In this document: piece after piece, positions 42,538 to 51,559 of the stretch
Numbering within the stretch: the stretch's first letter is position 1
How the letters are laid out: each line of letters starts with the position of its first letter
Assembly (NCBI RefSeq): GCF_014645835.1
Contig: NZ_BMMM01000022.1
Coordinates: 96,369 to 160,368, forward strand
DNA: 64,000 bases
DNA from: Streptomyces albiflavescens
Lineage (GTDB): Bacteria; Actinomycetota; Actinomycetes; Streptomycetales; Streptomycetaceae
Reading direction: 5' to 3'
Made by a program: the position numbers and the translations under genes
The notes under the pieces: model-generated
What the model saw: the letters and a program-made list of their open reading frames with translations, nothing else
Databases searched by the model: none
What the model was told of the DNA's origin: nothing

Positions 42538-43720
42538 ATGTCCAAGACCGTGGTTGTCATCGGGGCGGGCCCGTACGGCCTGTCCACCGCCGCGCACCTG
42601 AAGGCGCGCGGCCTGAGTGTCAGGGTGTTCGGCTCGCCGATGGCGAGCTGGGCCGAGAACATGCCGGCGGGCATGCTGCTGAAGTCACCGCCGAGCGCCT
42701 CTGTACTGTCCGCTCCCAAGCCGGGGTTCACGCTGGACGAATACGCCTGCCAATCGGGTGAGGCCCGACTGGCCGGCCACGACCAGGTTCCGGTCGAGAT
42801 GTTCGTACGGTACGGGCGGTGGTTCGCCGAGGAGTTGGTGCCCGAGGTGGAGGACGTCCGGGTACTGGCGGTTGACCGGCAGCCCGACGGGTTCCGGCTG
42901 AAGCTCGCCTCCGGGGAGGAGGTGCGGGCGAAGGTCGTGGTGGTGGCCAGCGGCATGGATGGTTTCGCCTACGTGCCGGGGCCGCTCGCCGGGCTCTTCC
43001 CCGAGGGGCTGGTCTCGCACAGCTCGCAACGCGCCGACCTCGGAAAGTTCGCGGGCCGAGATGTGGTCGTGGTGGGTGCCGGGCAGTCGGCGCAGGAGAG
43101 CGCGGCGCTGTTGCACGAAATCGGTGCCAAGGTCCAACTACTCGCGCGCACTGAGAAGTTGGTGTTCGGGGGGGCCCACGCCGGGACCGCACTGGCAGCC
43201 GGACACCCCACTGGGGCGCTCCTGGGCACTGTATGCGGTCGTCCACCAGGCAGCGGCCTTCCGCCTCCTGCCCGCATCCGCCCGGCTGCACCTCGTGCGG
43301 CGGGTACTCGGTCCGTTCGGTTCATGGTGGCTCAAGCCACGGCTCGACGGGGTTGTGACCGTACATCTCGGTCAACGCCTCACCGGCGCCCGGCGGGAGG
43401 GCGACCGGGTCGTTCTGACCACGCGCGACAGTCACGGCCGTACGCACATGCTGGAGACGGATCACGTGCTGGCCGCCACCGGCTATCGCGTCCGCCTGGA
43501 CGCGCTGGACTTCCTGAGCCCGGAACTGCGCGCCCAGTTGGCCCATACCGGGGGCTTCCCGCGCCTCGACCTGGGGCTGCAGTCGTCCGTGCCCGGCCTG
43601 TACTTCACCGGCATCCAGGCGGCGGCGACCTTCGGTCCGCTGCTGCGGTTCACCTGTGGCACCGAGTTCGCGGCACCGCGGTTGGCGGGAGCAGTCGCGC
43701 AGCGCACCGCCAGCGGGTAG
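42538..43720 (+). pseudogene. FAD-dependent oxidoreductase, frameshifted at a G7 run
   Basis: The first 215 residues read as a flavoprotein (VVVIGAGPYGLSTAAHLKARG, then the second nucleotide site DVVVVGAGQSAQESAALLHE). At 43168-43174 a run of seven G shifts the frame; the other frame then gives ALYAVVHQAAAFRLLPASAR and HVLAATGYRVRLDALDFLSP and ends at 43720 with the usual C-terminal PGLYFTGIQAAATFGPLLRF. Removing one G restores about 393 residues. Either a phase-variable or inactivated gene, or a sequencing error. The ATG at 42538 follows AGGGGGAA. Confidence 0.8.
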
Positions 43721-43841
43721 AAGCCGGCGGAAGGCGGAGTACAAGATCCGCGACCGGCTCTGACCCACAGGGGGTGGGCCTTCGTATCTGCGAGGGCCCA
43801 CCCCTGCCTACGCTCCTCCACCGGAAGGCTGGCCCGTAGGT

Positions 43842-43960
43842 GCCGTGCTGCACGCCGCCCTGTCCATCACCGGGTCCATGGCCTGGGAGATCTCCTGGGC
43901 CCTGATCCTCAGAGCGGCGAGACCGTGCTCATCGCCTTTGTCCTCGCTGACGGGGCTTCT
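43842..43960 (+). pseudogene. Permease N-terminal remnant
   Basis: VLHAALSITGSMAWEISWAL then IL, resembling the first helix of predicted permeases of the ArsP-like group; a later frame gives GETVLIAFVLADGASAW. The rest is absent. The gap 43721-44026 shows nothing else. Confidence 0.4.
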
Positions 43961-44026
43961 GCGTGGCCTTTTCTCCAGGCCGCTCAGGCTGTTCGCCGCA
44001 CTTGTTCGGCTGGTGGGGCCAGCGGG

Positions 44027-44704
44027 TCACACCCGGGCGAAGAGGCCGTACCCCTCGTCGCTCACCGTCTCGCCCCACAGGAGCACCCTCCGATCCTGTG
44101 CGGCGGTGCAGGGCATAGGAACAGCGCGAGTGGTGCCGGCTATTTCAGGGGAGATGTGGCCGGGCCGAAGGTGCCAGCGGCCACCACGCGAGGTGAGGGA
44201 GACCGGGGACAAGGGGGGCACATCGAAGTGCCAGAAGGCTGTTGCTGGTGCGGACAGGGCATGGACGAGCGCGGCCCGGACGACGGCTGGTTCGGTGATG
44301 GCCAATGTGCGGCCCGCATCATGCGGCAGGCTGCTCAGCCAGTGGGCGGTTCGACGGCAGAGCTGGCGTACGGACTCGCCTCCGGGCGGCGCGGCATCCG
44401 GGTCCGTAAGCCAGGCGGCGTACGTGTAGGGGTCGTCCATGACGACGTCGCCCACTGTGCGGCCACGCCACATGCCGTAGTCGAAGTCGCGCAGTGCGGG
44501 CTCGACGGTGGCCTCCAGGCCGAGATCGCCGACAGTCTCCGCGCAGCGGATCGACGGTGCCCGGATCGCCAGCGAATACGGAGGGAGTGCTGCGCGGGCG
44601 GCGCGTGCCTCACGCAGGCCGTGCTCACTGAGCAGACCGTCACCGAAGACCGCATCCCTGGTGTCCCCGACGGGCGCGCACATGAATGTCAGGCTGACCG
44701 ACAT
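44027..44704 (-). CDS. Histidine-phosphatase-fold protein lacking catalytic His
   Basis: 225 residues with the fold's framework (GLLSEHGLREARAARAAL, RDFDYGMWRGRTVGDV, GGESVRQLCRRTAHWLSSL, AITEPAVVRAALVHALSAP). The catalytic RHG near the N-terminus is replaced (LTFMCAPVGDT), and the second His motif SHG is TEP. It is therefore unlikely to be a phosphatase and may bind a ligand instead. The ATG at 44704 follows GGAGGTAAG. Related genes are often near cobalt transporter genes, but none is seen here. Confidence 0.7.
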   Translation of the reverse strand: MSVSLTFMCAPVGDTRDAVFGDGLLSEHGLREARAARAALPPYSLAIRAPSIRCAETVGDLGLEATVEPALRDFDYGMWRGRTVGDVVMDDPYTYAAWLTDPDAAPPGGESVRQLCRRTAHWLSSLPHDAGRTLAITEPAVVRAALVHALSAPATAFWHFDVPPLSPVSLTSRGGRWHLRPGHISPEIAGTTRAVPMPCTAAQDRRVLLWGETVSDEGYGLFARV

Positions 44705-44744
44705 CGGCTTACCTCCGTCCTGGCCCGGCATGACGCCGTATGGC

Positions 44745-44850
44745 CCATGGCCTGCTGCCCCGCACGCCCGGTCCGCGGCTGCGGCCGACCGGCGAGAAGG
44801 ACCGGCGAGAACCCGGCAAGCAGAGCGAACAGAGCAAGGACCGGCGTCGT
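44745..44850 (-). pseudogene. DUF418 gene remnant
   Basis: Minus-strand translation gives FALLAGFSPVLLAGRPQPRT and GRAGQQAMG, close to FALLAGFSLVLITGRPHPRT / GRAGRQAVG in the intact gene at 28179-29429. Only about 35 residues remain. Confidence 0.7.
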
Positions 44851-45029
44851 GCCTCATTTAATCCAGGGTCGAAGACCCTGCCGGTCAAAACCATCCGGCA
44901 GACGGCCGGAACCACTCCCGCCGAATGACTGGCGCAGCCCCCGCCACCCGGCCGGATTGGGTGTCGGAAGCCCGCAGGCTACCCCTCGGCGAGATCCGAA
45001 TCGGACTCTGTTCCGCCAACGAGTGGAGC

Positions 45030-45245
45030 ACGCGCGATCCTGGCACTGGTGTTCGACGACGAGGCCCTCATCCGTACGGTCTTCAACACATCCTCGACAT
45101 GGCGGACGATGTCGAGGTCGTGCCGCGCTTCCCGGCGGCCAGACGCTTCAGACGACGCAGGAGACACGTCCTGACGTCGTGCTGCTGGACATCCGGATGC
45201 CGGACGTCGACGACCTCACCGTCCTGGCAGGCCCCGTCGGACCAT
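45030..45245 (+). pseudogene. Response-regulator receiver remnant
   Basis: Pieces in three frames give LVFDDEALIRTV, LQHILDMADDVEVV and PGGQTLQTTQETRPDVVLLD-IRMPDVDDLTVLAG, a receiver domain with its phospho-Asp, broken by several indels. It mirrors the receiver remnant at 27.9 kb. The gene-poor stretch 44705-45420 otherwise holds only the DUF418 scrap. Confidence 0.7.
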
Positions 45246-45420
45246 GCCGACCACAGCAGACACGGGCATGGCTCCTCACACCACCACCAAGAAGCCCGGG
45301 GTCCCGGCCCGCACGAGGGCCACCACTGATGAGGCACACGCCTCTCCACCCGAGGATGCACCCACTGCTCCACCCCCGGGCCGATCCATCACACACCCCT
45401 CCCGTGCTCAACTGGCCTAC

Positions 45421-46062
45421 GTGACCACGACCTTGCCGCGCATCACGCCCAGCCCCCACGGCAAACCCCTCCCGCCCAAGGAATCGTCAGACCTCTTCCG
45501 CACCTTCGCGCGTGACCTGGCCGCAGGCCGACGCCCCTGGACAGCTGAGACAGCCCGCTTCCTCTCCGACCTGTTCGACGAGCTCGCCGACTCCTGGGAC
45601 ACCGCCCAAGCCACCGGCCGCGACGATCCCGTGCGCGACGCCCTCACCCGAGGCGGCCCCTTCCCTCACGGCCCCTGCCTGGAACTCGGCTCCGGCACGG
45701 GCCTGTTCACCCCGCAGCTCGCCGCCTCCTTCCCCACAGTTGTCAGCATCGACCTGTCCGAGGAGATGCTGCGTCACGCCGCCGTCCGCTCACCAGTCCG
45801 GGTCCGTGCTGACGCCAGCGCCCTGCCCTCCGCCGACGCCTCGGCCGCGGTCATCGTCGCCATCGACATGCTCCTCTTCCCCCAGGAGACCGCCCGCGTC
45901 TTGGCCCCGGACGGGGTGCTGCTGTGGATCAACCAGCTCGGCGAGGACGGGCCCCTGCACCTTCCGGCTCAAGACGTCGCAGACAACCTTCCGGGCCAGT
46001 GGACCTCTGTGGAAGCCGCCGCAGGCTGGGGGAGCTGGGCCGCCCTACGGCGCACCCACTGA
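45421..46062 (+). CDS. Class I SAM-dependent methyltransferase
   Basis: 213 residues. Motif I CLELGSGTGLFTPQLA, motif II VVSIDLSEEMLRHAA, then SADASAAVIVAIDMLLFPQE and VLAPDGVLLWINQLGEDG. Substrate unknown. The GTG at 45421 is taken as start, though no good ribosome site is visible; the reading frame extends further 5'. It is followed by an arsR gene, so metalloid methylation is conceivable, but the conserved cysteine triad of ArsM is absent. Confidence 0.7.
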   Translation: MTTTLPRITPSPHGKPLPPKESSDLFRTFARDLAAGRRPWTAETARFLSDLFDELADSWDTAQATGRDDPVRDALTRGGPFPHGPCLELGSGTGLFTPQLAASFPTVVSIDLSEEMLRHAAVRSPVRVRADASALPSADASAAVIVAIDMLLFPQETARVLAPDGVLLWINQLGEDGPLHLPAQDVADNLPGQWTSVEAAAGWGSWAALRRTH

Positions 46063-46172
46063 TCACATCCATGGCACGGCAGAAACATTCGAGCAGCGCA
46101 CTCAGCTGCGCCTGAGCCCAGAGGTCGTCTCGTTTGCTCGGTGAACTCGAAGCGAACACATGACACATGAAG

Positions 46173-46200
46173 CCCTTCGACCATGCTTTCGTTCGAGGGG
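46173..46200. promoter_or_regulatory. Candidate ArsR operator
   Basis: Imperfect inverted repeat CCCTTCGA-N12-TCGAGGGG, 19 bp before the arsR start. Confidence 0.4.
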
Positions 46201-46218
46201 TCTTCGTATGCTGAATAG

Positions 46219-46593
46219 ATGGTCGTCTCTGCCGTGAACCCGGATTCGGGTGAGGAAAGTGCTGGGCCGTGCGCTCCGGCCCTGAGTGAACCGCTGATGG
46301 AGCGTGATCTCGCGGAGCGCGTCGCGCACGTCCTCAAGGCGGTTGCCGACCCCACACGTCTGCAGCTTCTCCACCTCATACAGACGGCACCCGGTGGCGA
46401 GGCGTGCGTGTGCAGCCTGACCGACCGCCTCGGGCTGCGGCAGCCCACCATCAGCCACCATCTGAAGACCATGACCACCGCCGGCCTGCTCACGCGCGAG
46501 AAGCGCGGTACCTGGGTCTGGTACGCGGTTGACCCGGAGGGCATGGAGGCGGTGCAGGACATCCTGCGGTCGCCCGTGCGCGCCGCGGCGTAA
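46219..46593 (+). CDS. ArsR/SmtB-family metalloregulator
   Basis: 124 residues. The helix-3 metal motif is EACVCSLTDRLGL (Cys-Val-Cys) and the recognition helix is RQPTISHHLKTMTTAGLLT, then EKRGTWVWYAV. The CVC pair is the As(III)/Cd(II)-binding arrangement; dissociation on metal binding derepresses target genes. It is convergent with the flavoprotein gene at 46721, and its target may be itself. Confidence 0.9.
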   Translation: MVVSAVNPDSGEESAGPCAPALSEPLMERDLAERVAHVLKAVADPTRLQLLHLIQTAPGGEACVCSLTDRLGLRQPTISHHLKTMTTAGLLTREKRGTWVWYAVDPEGMEAVQDILRSPVRAAA

Positions 46594-46720
46594 GACCGTC
46601 CGCAGGTGTCCGCCGCACCGACCGAGATCTTTCCCCTGCTCCAACACCGTGTCAGACCTGGCGAGATGGGCGGCGGACGCCTCACCGTCGGCGACAGCGA
46701 ACTCGACCCGGCCGGCATGT

Positions 46721-48124
46721 CTAGGGTCGGTGCTCGCGCTCCCAAGCCTGCGCGGCAACCTGAATGGCATCCCACGGGGATCCGAGCGGTGGCGTATAGG
46801 ACAGGTCGAGGTCACTGATGTCCGCCACGTTCATCCCTTGGAAGAGCGCGGTCGCGTAGGTGTCGACGCGCTTGGAGATCTCCGCGCCGCGCCGTCCGAC
46901 GAGTTGGGCGCCGAGCAGCAATCCACTGGTGGCGTCGCCGGTGACGCGGATCGCTATCGGGGTCGCGCCCGGGTAGTACGCCTTGTGGTCGTCGGGTCGG
47001 CTCGCGGTGGTGGCCGGGGTCCAGCCCCGCTGGGCGGTGATCGCCTCGTGTTCGCGCAGGCCCGTGCGGGCGGCGACGAGGTCGAAGACCTTCACGACCT
47101 GGGTGCCCAGGCTGCCCGCGAACTGGCGTTGCCCGCCCAGCGCGTTCTCGCCCGCGACGCGGCCCTGCTTGTGTGCGGTGGTGCCCAGCGGCAGCCAAGT
47201 CGTGCCGAGGAGCCGGTGGTGGGTGACCACGCAGTCCCCGGCCGCATACACGTCGGGCAGCGAGGTGCGCATGTACTCGTCGACCTCGATCGCCCCCTTC
47301 GCGCCGAGCCGGGCTCCTGCATCAGCGGCGAGCGCGGTGTCGGGGCGTACGCCGACGACCACCAGGACGAGGTCGGCGCCGCGGATGAGGGTCTGGCCGT
47401 CCGGCCGCTGGGCGTGCACGCGGAGCGGGGAGCCGGAGTCCCCGCGCGTGATGGCGGTGACCTGGGTGCCGGTGACGACCTCGACGCCGTGGGAGTCGAG
47501 TTCGGAGTGCACAAGCGCGCCGAGTTCCAGGTCGACGGTCGGCAGGACCTCGGGCAGCGCCTCGATCTGGGTGACGTGGAGGCCGCGGGTGGTGAGGGCT
47601 TCGGCCATCTCCAGGCCGATGTATCCGGCGCCGATGACGACGGCCGTACTGGGGCGGCGTTCGGTGAGGGTGCGCATCACCTCGAAGGTGTCGCCCATGC
47701 TGTGCAGCAGGTGAACGCCGTCCTCCGGGCCGAGCGCGCCGGGGCCGGTGAGGCCGTCGATCGGCGGGCGGGCGCTGACAGCACCCGTGCCCACGATCAG
47801 GGCGTCGTAGGGCAGTTGTTCTTCCCGGCCGTTCTCGTCGCGGACGGTCAGGCGCCTGTCGGCCACGTCGATGGAGGTGGCCAGGGTGTTCGTGCGGACC
47901 TGCATGCCGGTGGCCTTGAGGTCTTCGGCCGTGCGGTGGGCCAGGTTGGTCCAGTGCGTGACCTCGCCCGAGACGTAGTACGGGATCCCGCAGATGGAGA
48001 AGTTGGGGTACGCGTCGGCCACGACGACGGTGACGTCGCTGTCGGGGTCCAGCTCCCGGGCACGGAGCGCGGCGCTGATTCCGGCATCGCTTCCGCCGAC
48101 GGCGACGATGCGCTTGCTGGTCAC
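46721..48124 (-). CDS. FAD-dependent pyridine nucleotide-disulfide oxidoreductase (CoADR-like)
   Basis: 467 residues. FAD site IVAVGGSDAGISAALRARE; the single redox Cys in NFSICGIPYYVSGEV is in the position used by coenzyme A-disulfide reductases and NADH oxidases; NAD site AVVIGAGYIGLEMAEAL; second FAD site DVYAAGDCV; C-terminal dimer domain FQGMNVADISDLDLSYTPPL. Probably reduces a low-molecular-weight disulfide or oxygen. It is on the same strand as trxB, 89 bp downstream, within the arsenic island. Confidence 0.85.
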   Translation of the reverse strand: MTSKRIVAVGGSDAGISAALRARELDPDSDVTVVVADAYPNFSICGIPYYVSGEVTHWTNLAHRTAEDLKATGMQVRTNTLATSIDVADRRLTVRDENGREEQLPYDALIVGTGAVSARPPIDGLTGPGALGPEDGVHLLHSMGDTFEVMRTLTERRPSTAVVIGAGYIGLEMAEALTTRGLHVTQIEALPEVLPTVDLELGALVHSELDSHGVEVVTGTQVTAITRGDSGSPLRVHAQRPDGQTLIRGADLVLVVVGVRPDTALAADAGARLGAKGAIEVDEYMRTSLPDVYAAGDCVVTHHRLLGTTWLPLGTTAHKQGRVAGENALGGQRQFAGSLGTQVVKVFDLVAARTGLREHEAITAQRGWTPATTASRPDDHKAYYPGATPIAIRVTGDATSGLLLGAQLVGRRGAEISKRVDTYATALFQGMNVADISDLDLSYTPPLGSPWDAIQVAAQAWEREHRP

Positions 48125-48213
48125 CGGGGACCTCCATGCGGGGTGTCGTGCTCAGGGACAGGGCAACGCGCGCCCCGGCAGAGTGCGGTTTCTGCCGGGT
48201 GGCAGGTCGGTGA

Positions 48214-49215
48214 TCAGCCGGTTACGGCTTGGAGAGCGTCTTCGCGAGCGGTGGTGTTCGTGCCGTCCGCGAGGGCGGCGAGGTACCGCTCGGCGTCCAG
48301 GGCGGCCGCGCAGCCCGAGGCGGCGGCGGTGATCGCCTGACGGTAGGTGTGGTCGACGACGTCGCCCGCGCCGAAGACACCGGCGATGTTCGTACGGGTC
48401 GAGGGTGCTTCGACCTTGAGGTAGCCGGCGTCGTCCAACTCCAGCTGGTCCTTGAACAGTTCGGTACGCGGATCGTGGCCGATCGCGATGAACAGGCCCG
48501 TCACGTCCAGGTCGCGGGTCTTGCCGGTGAAGACGTCGCGCAGCACGACCCCGGCGAGCTTGCCGTCCGCTGCCTTGATCTCGGCGATCTCGCTGTCGAA
48601 GGCGAAGGAGATCTTGTCGTCGGAGAAGGCGCGGTTCTGCATGACCTGGGAGGCGCGCAGGGTGGAGCGGCGGTGGACGACAGTGACCGACTTGGCGAAG
48701 CGGGTAAGGAAGGTGGCTTCCTCCATCGCGGTGTCGCCGCCGCCGACGACCACGATGTCGCGGTCGCGGAAGAAGAAGCCGTCACAGGTCGCGCACCAGG
48801 ACACCCCGCGGCCGGAGAGCTCGTCCTCCTTGGGGAGGTCGAGCTTGCGGTAGCCGGAGCCGGTCGCGATGATCACAGCCTTGGCCCGATGCACGGTACC
48901 TGCCGTGTCGGTGACGGTCTTGATGTCGCCCGTCAGGTCGACCTCGACGATGTCGTCGTCGATCATCTCGGCGCCGAAGCGCACCGCCTGGGCCCGCATG
49001 TTCTCCATGAGGACCGGGCCGTCGATCCCCTCGGGGAAGCCGGGGAAGTTCTCGACCTCGGTGGTCGTGGTGAGCGCGCCGCCGACGAAGATAGCGCCGC
49101 CGAAGACGAGCGGCTTGAGTTCGGCGCGGGCGGTGTAGAGGGCAGCGGTGTATCCGGCGGGGCCGGAGCCTATGACGATGACCTCCCGGACGCCGGAATC
49201 GGTCACGCGGCTCAC
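48214..49215 (-). CDS. trxB: Thioredoxin reductase
   Basis: 333 residues. FAD site VIVIGSGPAGYTAALYTARA, redox motif SWCATCDGFFF, NADPH site IVVVGGGDTAMEEATFL with HRRSTLRAS, and GVFGAGDVVDHTYRQAITAA. The GTG start at 49215 overlaps the arsC stop (GTGA), so it is coupled to arsenate reductase, which needs thioredoxin-type electrons. This copy is likely dedicated to arsenic, apart from the housekeeping trxB. Confidence 0.92.
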   Translation of the reverse strand: MSRVTDSGVREVIVIGSGPAGYTAALYTARAELKPLVFGGAIFVGGALTTTTEVENFPGFPEGIDGPVLMENMRAQAVRFGAEMIDDDIVEVDLTGDIKTVTDTAGTVHRAKAVIIATGSGYRKLDLPKEDELSGRGVSWCATCDGFFFRDRDIVVVGGGDTAMEEATFLTRFAKSVTVVHRRSTLRASQVMQNRAFSDDKISFAFDSEIAEIKAADGKLAGVVLRDVFTGKTRDLDVTGLFIAIGHDPRTELFKDQLELDDAGYLKVEAPSTRTNIAGVFGAGDVVDHTYRQAITAAASGCAAALDAERYLAALADGTNTTAREDALQAVTG

Positions 49216-49631
49216 GCCTCCTGCTGGGCGTCGATCTCGGCGATCAGGGCTTCGATGCGGGTCTTGATCTCGTCGCGGATCGGGCGGACGGACTCGACGC
49301 CCTTGCCCGCCGGGTCCTCCAGCGCCCAGTCCAGGTACTTCTTGCCCGGGAAGATCGGGCACGCGTCGCCGCAGCCCATCGTGATGACGTAGTCCGACGC
49401 CTGCACGGCCTCAGTGGTGAGGATCTTCGGCTTCTGGCCGGAGATGTCGATGTCGAGTTCCTTCATCGCCTCGACCGCGGACGGGTTGACCTGGTCACCC
49501 GGGATGGATCCGGCGGAGCGGACCTCGATCCGGTCGCCCGCGAGGTGGTTGAGGAATCCGGCGGCCATCTGCGAGCGCCCGGCGTTGTGGACGCAGACGA
49601 ACAGCACGGAGGCGAGCGGGCTGGAGGACAT
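49212..49631 (-). CDS. arsC: Arsenate reductase, LMW-phosphatase type
   Basis: 139 residues. The P-loop C13-VHNAG-R19-S is the CX5RS nucleophile loop; downstream cysteines in VITMGCGDACPIFPGKKYLDW form the relay; the Asp general acid is in LDWALEDP. It reduces As(V) to As(III) with thioredoxin or mycothiol electrons. The ATG at 49631 follows AAGGAAG. It lies between a second arsC and trxB in one operon. Confidence 0.92.
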   Translation of the reverse strand: MSSSPLASVLFVCVHNAGRSQMAAGFLNHLAGDRIEVRSAGSIPGDQVNPSAVEAMKELDIDISGQKPKILTTEAVQASDYVITMGCGDACPIFPGKKYLDWALEDPAGKGVESVRPIRDEIKTRIEALIAEIDAQQEA

Positions 49632-49682
49632 GGGTTCTTCCTTCACGATGTGGATCAAGCAGGTGATGCGGGATACGGGGTT

Positions 49683-50318
49683 TCAGGTGCCCGGCAGGGA
49701 GTCGAGCAGTTCGGTGATGTGGGCGTCGATCTCGTCGCGGATCTTCCGTACGACGGGGACCGGGGCGCCCTCAGGGTCGGCGACCGGCCAGTCCAGGTAA
49801 CGGCGGCCGGGCACGATAGCGCAGGCGTCGCCGCAGCCCATCGTGATCACGATGTCGGCAGCCTGGACGACTTCGTCTGTCAGCGGCTTGGGGAAGGCGT
49901 CGGGGGCATGCACGCCGACCTCGGTCAGCACCAGCGCGACGAGCGGCTCGACCGTCTCGGCCGGATGCGTCCCCGCGGAGGAGACGACCACATGACCTGC
50001 CGCCCGGTGGGCGAGCAGCGCGGCGGCCATCTGCGAGCGCCCGGCGTTGTGGCTGCACACGAACAGCACCCGCGGCAGCCCGACGCCCGGCGCGCCTTTG
50101 ACGTGCACGAGCGCCTCCAGGCGTTCGGCCGCCAGGTGTTCGGCCAGGACGACGAGATGGGTACGGACGTGAGCGTGCTCGGCGAGACGTTCGTACGAGT
50201 CGACGATGAGCCGTTGTACGGTCTCGGGCGAGAAGAGTCCCTGGTAGCGGACGGCGAGTCGGGCCGCCCCGGTCACCAGGCGTTCGTCCGGCAGGGCAGG
50301 GGGTGGGGACGCGGTCAT
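49683..50318 (-). CDS. arsC: Arsenate reductase with N-terminal three-helix domain
   Basis: 211 residues. The N-terminal 80 residues are helical (LVTGAARLAVRYQGLFSPET, VQRLIVDSYERLAEHAHV), a three-helix dimerisation domain. The C-terminal part is a LMW-phosphatase-type arsenate reductase: VLFVCSHNAGRSQMA, then VITMGCGDACAIVPGRRYLDW. Both key cysteine sites match the other arsC, so it should be active. The ATG at 50318 follows AAGGGGG. Divergent from arsR at 50398. Confidence 0.88.
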   Translation of the reverse strand: MTASPPPALPDERLVTGAARLAVRYQGLFSPETVQRLIVDSYERLAEHAHVRTHLVVLAEHLAAERLEALVHVKGAPGVGLPRVLFVCSHNAGRSQMAAALLAHRAAGHVVVSSAGTHPAETVEPLVALVLTEVGVHAPDAFPKPLTDEVVQAADIVITMGCGDACAIVPGRRYLDWPVADPEGAPVPVVRKIRDEIDAHITELLDSLPGT

Positions 50319-50397
50319 GAGAACCCCCTTCAGCGGGTCCCAACGATTCACTCCGGGCTGGTATCAGCTCCGAGTGATGTGACAGTATCAGCCCATG

Positions 50398-50709
50398 ATG
50401 ACGTCAGTCGACACTGATCTGATCCGGGTTCTCGCAGACCCGCTGCGGCTGCGGATTGTCACCTTGCTGGCTCAGGAGACTCTCTGCAGCACGCACCTGA
50501 TCGAGGAGACGGGGGCCAAGCAGACCAACCTCTCCAACCATCTGAAGGTGCTGCGCGAGGCTGGGGTCGTGGAGACGGAGCCATGCGGTCGGTTCACCTA
50601 CTACCGACTCAAGCCCGACGTCATCGCCTCGCTTGCCGGTCAATTCGCCGACCTCGCGGAGACCGCGCGCGCCACCGCGGAGAACAACGTCAAGCGGTCC
50701 TGTCCTTGA
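50398..50709 (+). CDS. arsR: ArsR-family repressor
   Basis: 103 residues (ATG at 50395 also possible). HTH: AKQTNLSNHLKVLREAGVVE, then GRFTYYRLKPD. No CVC motif; the cysteine in QETLCSTHLIEETG, with Cys in EPCGRF and the C-terminal KRSCP, gives a different As(III) site, as in ArsR proteins of other actinobacteria. Direct repeats TATCAGC at 50361 and 50389 flank the divergent promoter region. It probably controls both arsC/trxB and the aquaporin operon. Confidence 0.88.
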   Translation: MTSVDTDLIRVLADPLRLRIVTLLAQETLCSTHLIEETGAKQTNLSNHLKVLREAGVVETEPCGRFTYYRLKPDVIASLAGQFADLAETARATAENNVKRSCP

Positions 50710-50749
50710 TCCGGCGCCTGTCGCCCTTCGTACGCACCGAGGAGTCCTG

Positions 50750-51559
50750 TTGACCGCCACCGAGGCCGCCGAGCACGACAGCGCAGGGGAGTTCGCCATA
50801 GCCTCTGCCGCGCCCGGCACCGAGCCGCAGCCCGCCCCGGGCGCCACCCCGCCCCAAATTCCTCCGCTGACCGCCAGGGCCGCGGCGGAACTGGTCGGCA
50901 CGGCGGCGCTCGTCGCGGTCGTGGTCGGCTCCGGCATCCAGGCCACCGAACTGACGAAGGACGTCGGCCTGCAGCTGCTGGCCAACTCCCTGGCCACCGT
51001 CTTCGGCCTCGGCGTCCTGATCACCCTGCTCGGCCCGGTCTCCGGGGCGCACTTCAACCCCGCCGTCACCCTCGCCGAGTGGTGGACCGCCCGCCGCGGC
51101 GGCCCCGGAGTCACCCTCCGGGAGGCGGCCGTGTACGTCCCCGCCCAGATCGTCGGCGCGATCGCGGGCGCGATCCTGGCCGACGCGATGTTCGGCGAGC
51201 CGCTGGTGAAGTGGTCCACCCACGACCGATCCGCCGGCCACCTCCTCCTCGGTGAGGTCGTCGCGACCGCCGGCCTCATCCTGCTGATCTTCGGCCTGGC
51301 CCGCACCGACCGGCTGCGGTTCGCTCCCGTCGCGGTCGCCTCGTACATCGGCGCGGCGTACTGGTTCACCTCGTCCACGTCCTTCGCCAACCCGGCGGTG
51401 ACGATCGGCCGCGCCTTCACCGACACCTTCGCGGGCATCGCGCCTGGATCTGTCGCGGCCTTCATCGGCATGCAACTCGTGGGCGCCGTGGTCGGACTGG
51501 CGCTGGTGGCCCTCATCTTCATGCCCGGCCGGACGACTGAAGACCAGCCGACCGTATGA
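50750..51559 (+). CDS. MIP/aquaporin-family channel, probable arsenite efflux
   Basis: 269 residues with six transmembrane helices and both NPA-type boxes (AHFNPAVTLAEWW and TSFANPAVTIGRAF). A TTG start at 50750 follows GAGGAG. It lies 41 bp after arsR and overlaps the next flavoprotein gene. AqpS-type channels release As(III) made by ArsC; since no Acr3 or ArsB is found, this is the most likely arsenite exit. It could also carry methylated arsenicals. Confidence 0.88.
   Translation: MTATEAAEHDSAGEFAIASAAPGTEPQPAPGATPPQIPPLTARAAAELVGTAALVAVVVGSGIQATELTKDVGLQLLANSLATVFGLGVLITLLGPVSGAHFNPAVTLAEWWTARRGGPGVTLREAAVYVPAQIVGAIAGAILADAMFGEPLVKWSTHDRSAGHLLLGEVVATAGLILLIFGLARTDRLRFAPVAVASYIGAAYWFTSSTSFANPAVTIGRAFTDTFAGIAPGSVAAFIGMQLVGAVVGLALVALIFMPGRTTEDQPTV

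Noticed and set aside
44740..44930. Cobalamin riboswitch before the phosphatase-fold gene
   Set aside because: The gene family is often near cobalt transport, but no B12-box core was found; the stretch matches a DUF418 remnant instead.
46529..48340. Plus-strand frame of 603 codons after arsR
   Set aside because: Antisense to the flavoprotein gene with intact FAD and NAD sites; composition is typical of a shadow frame.
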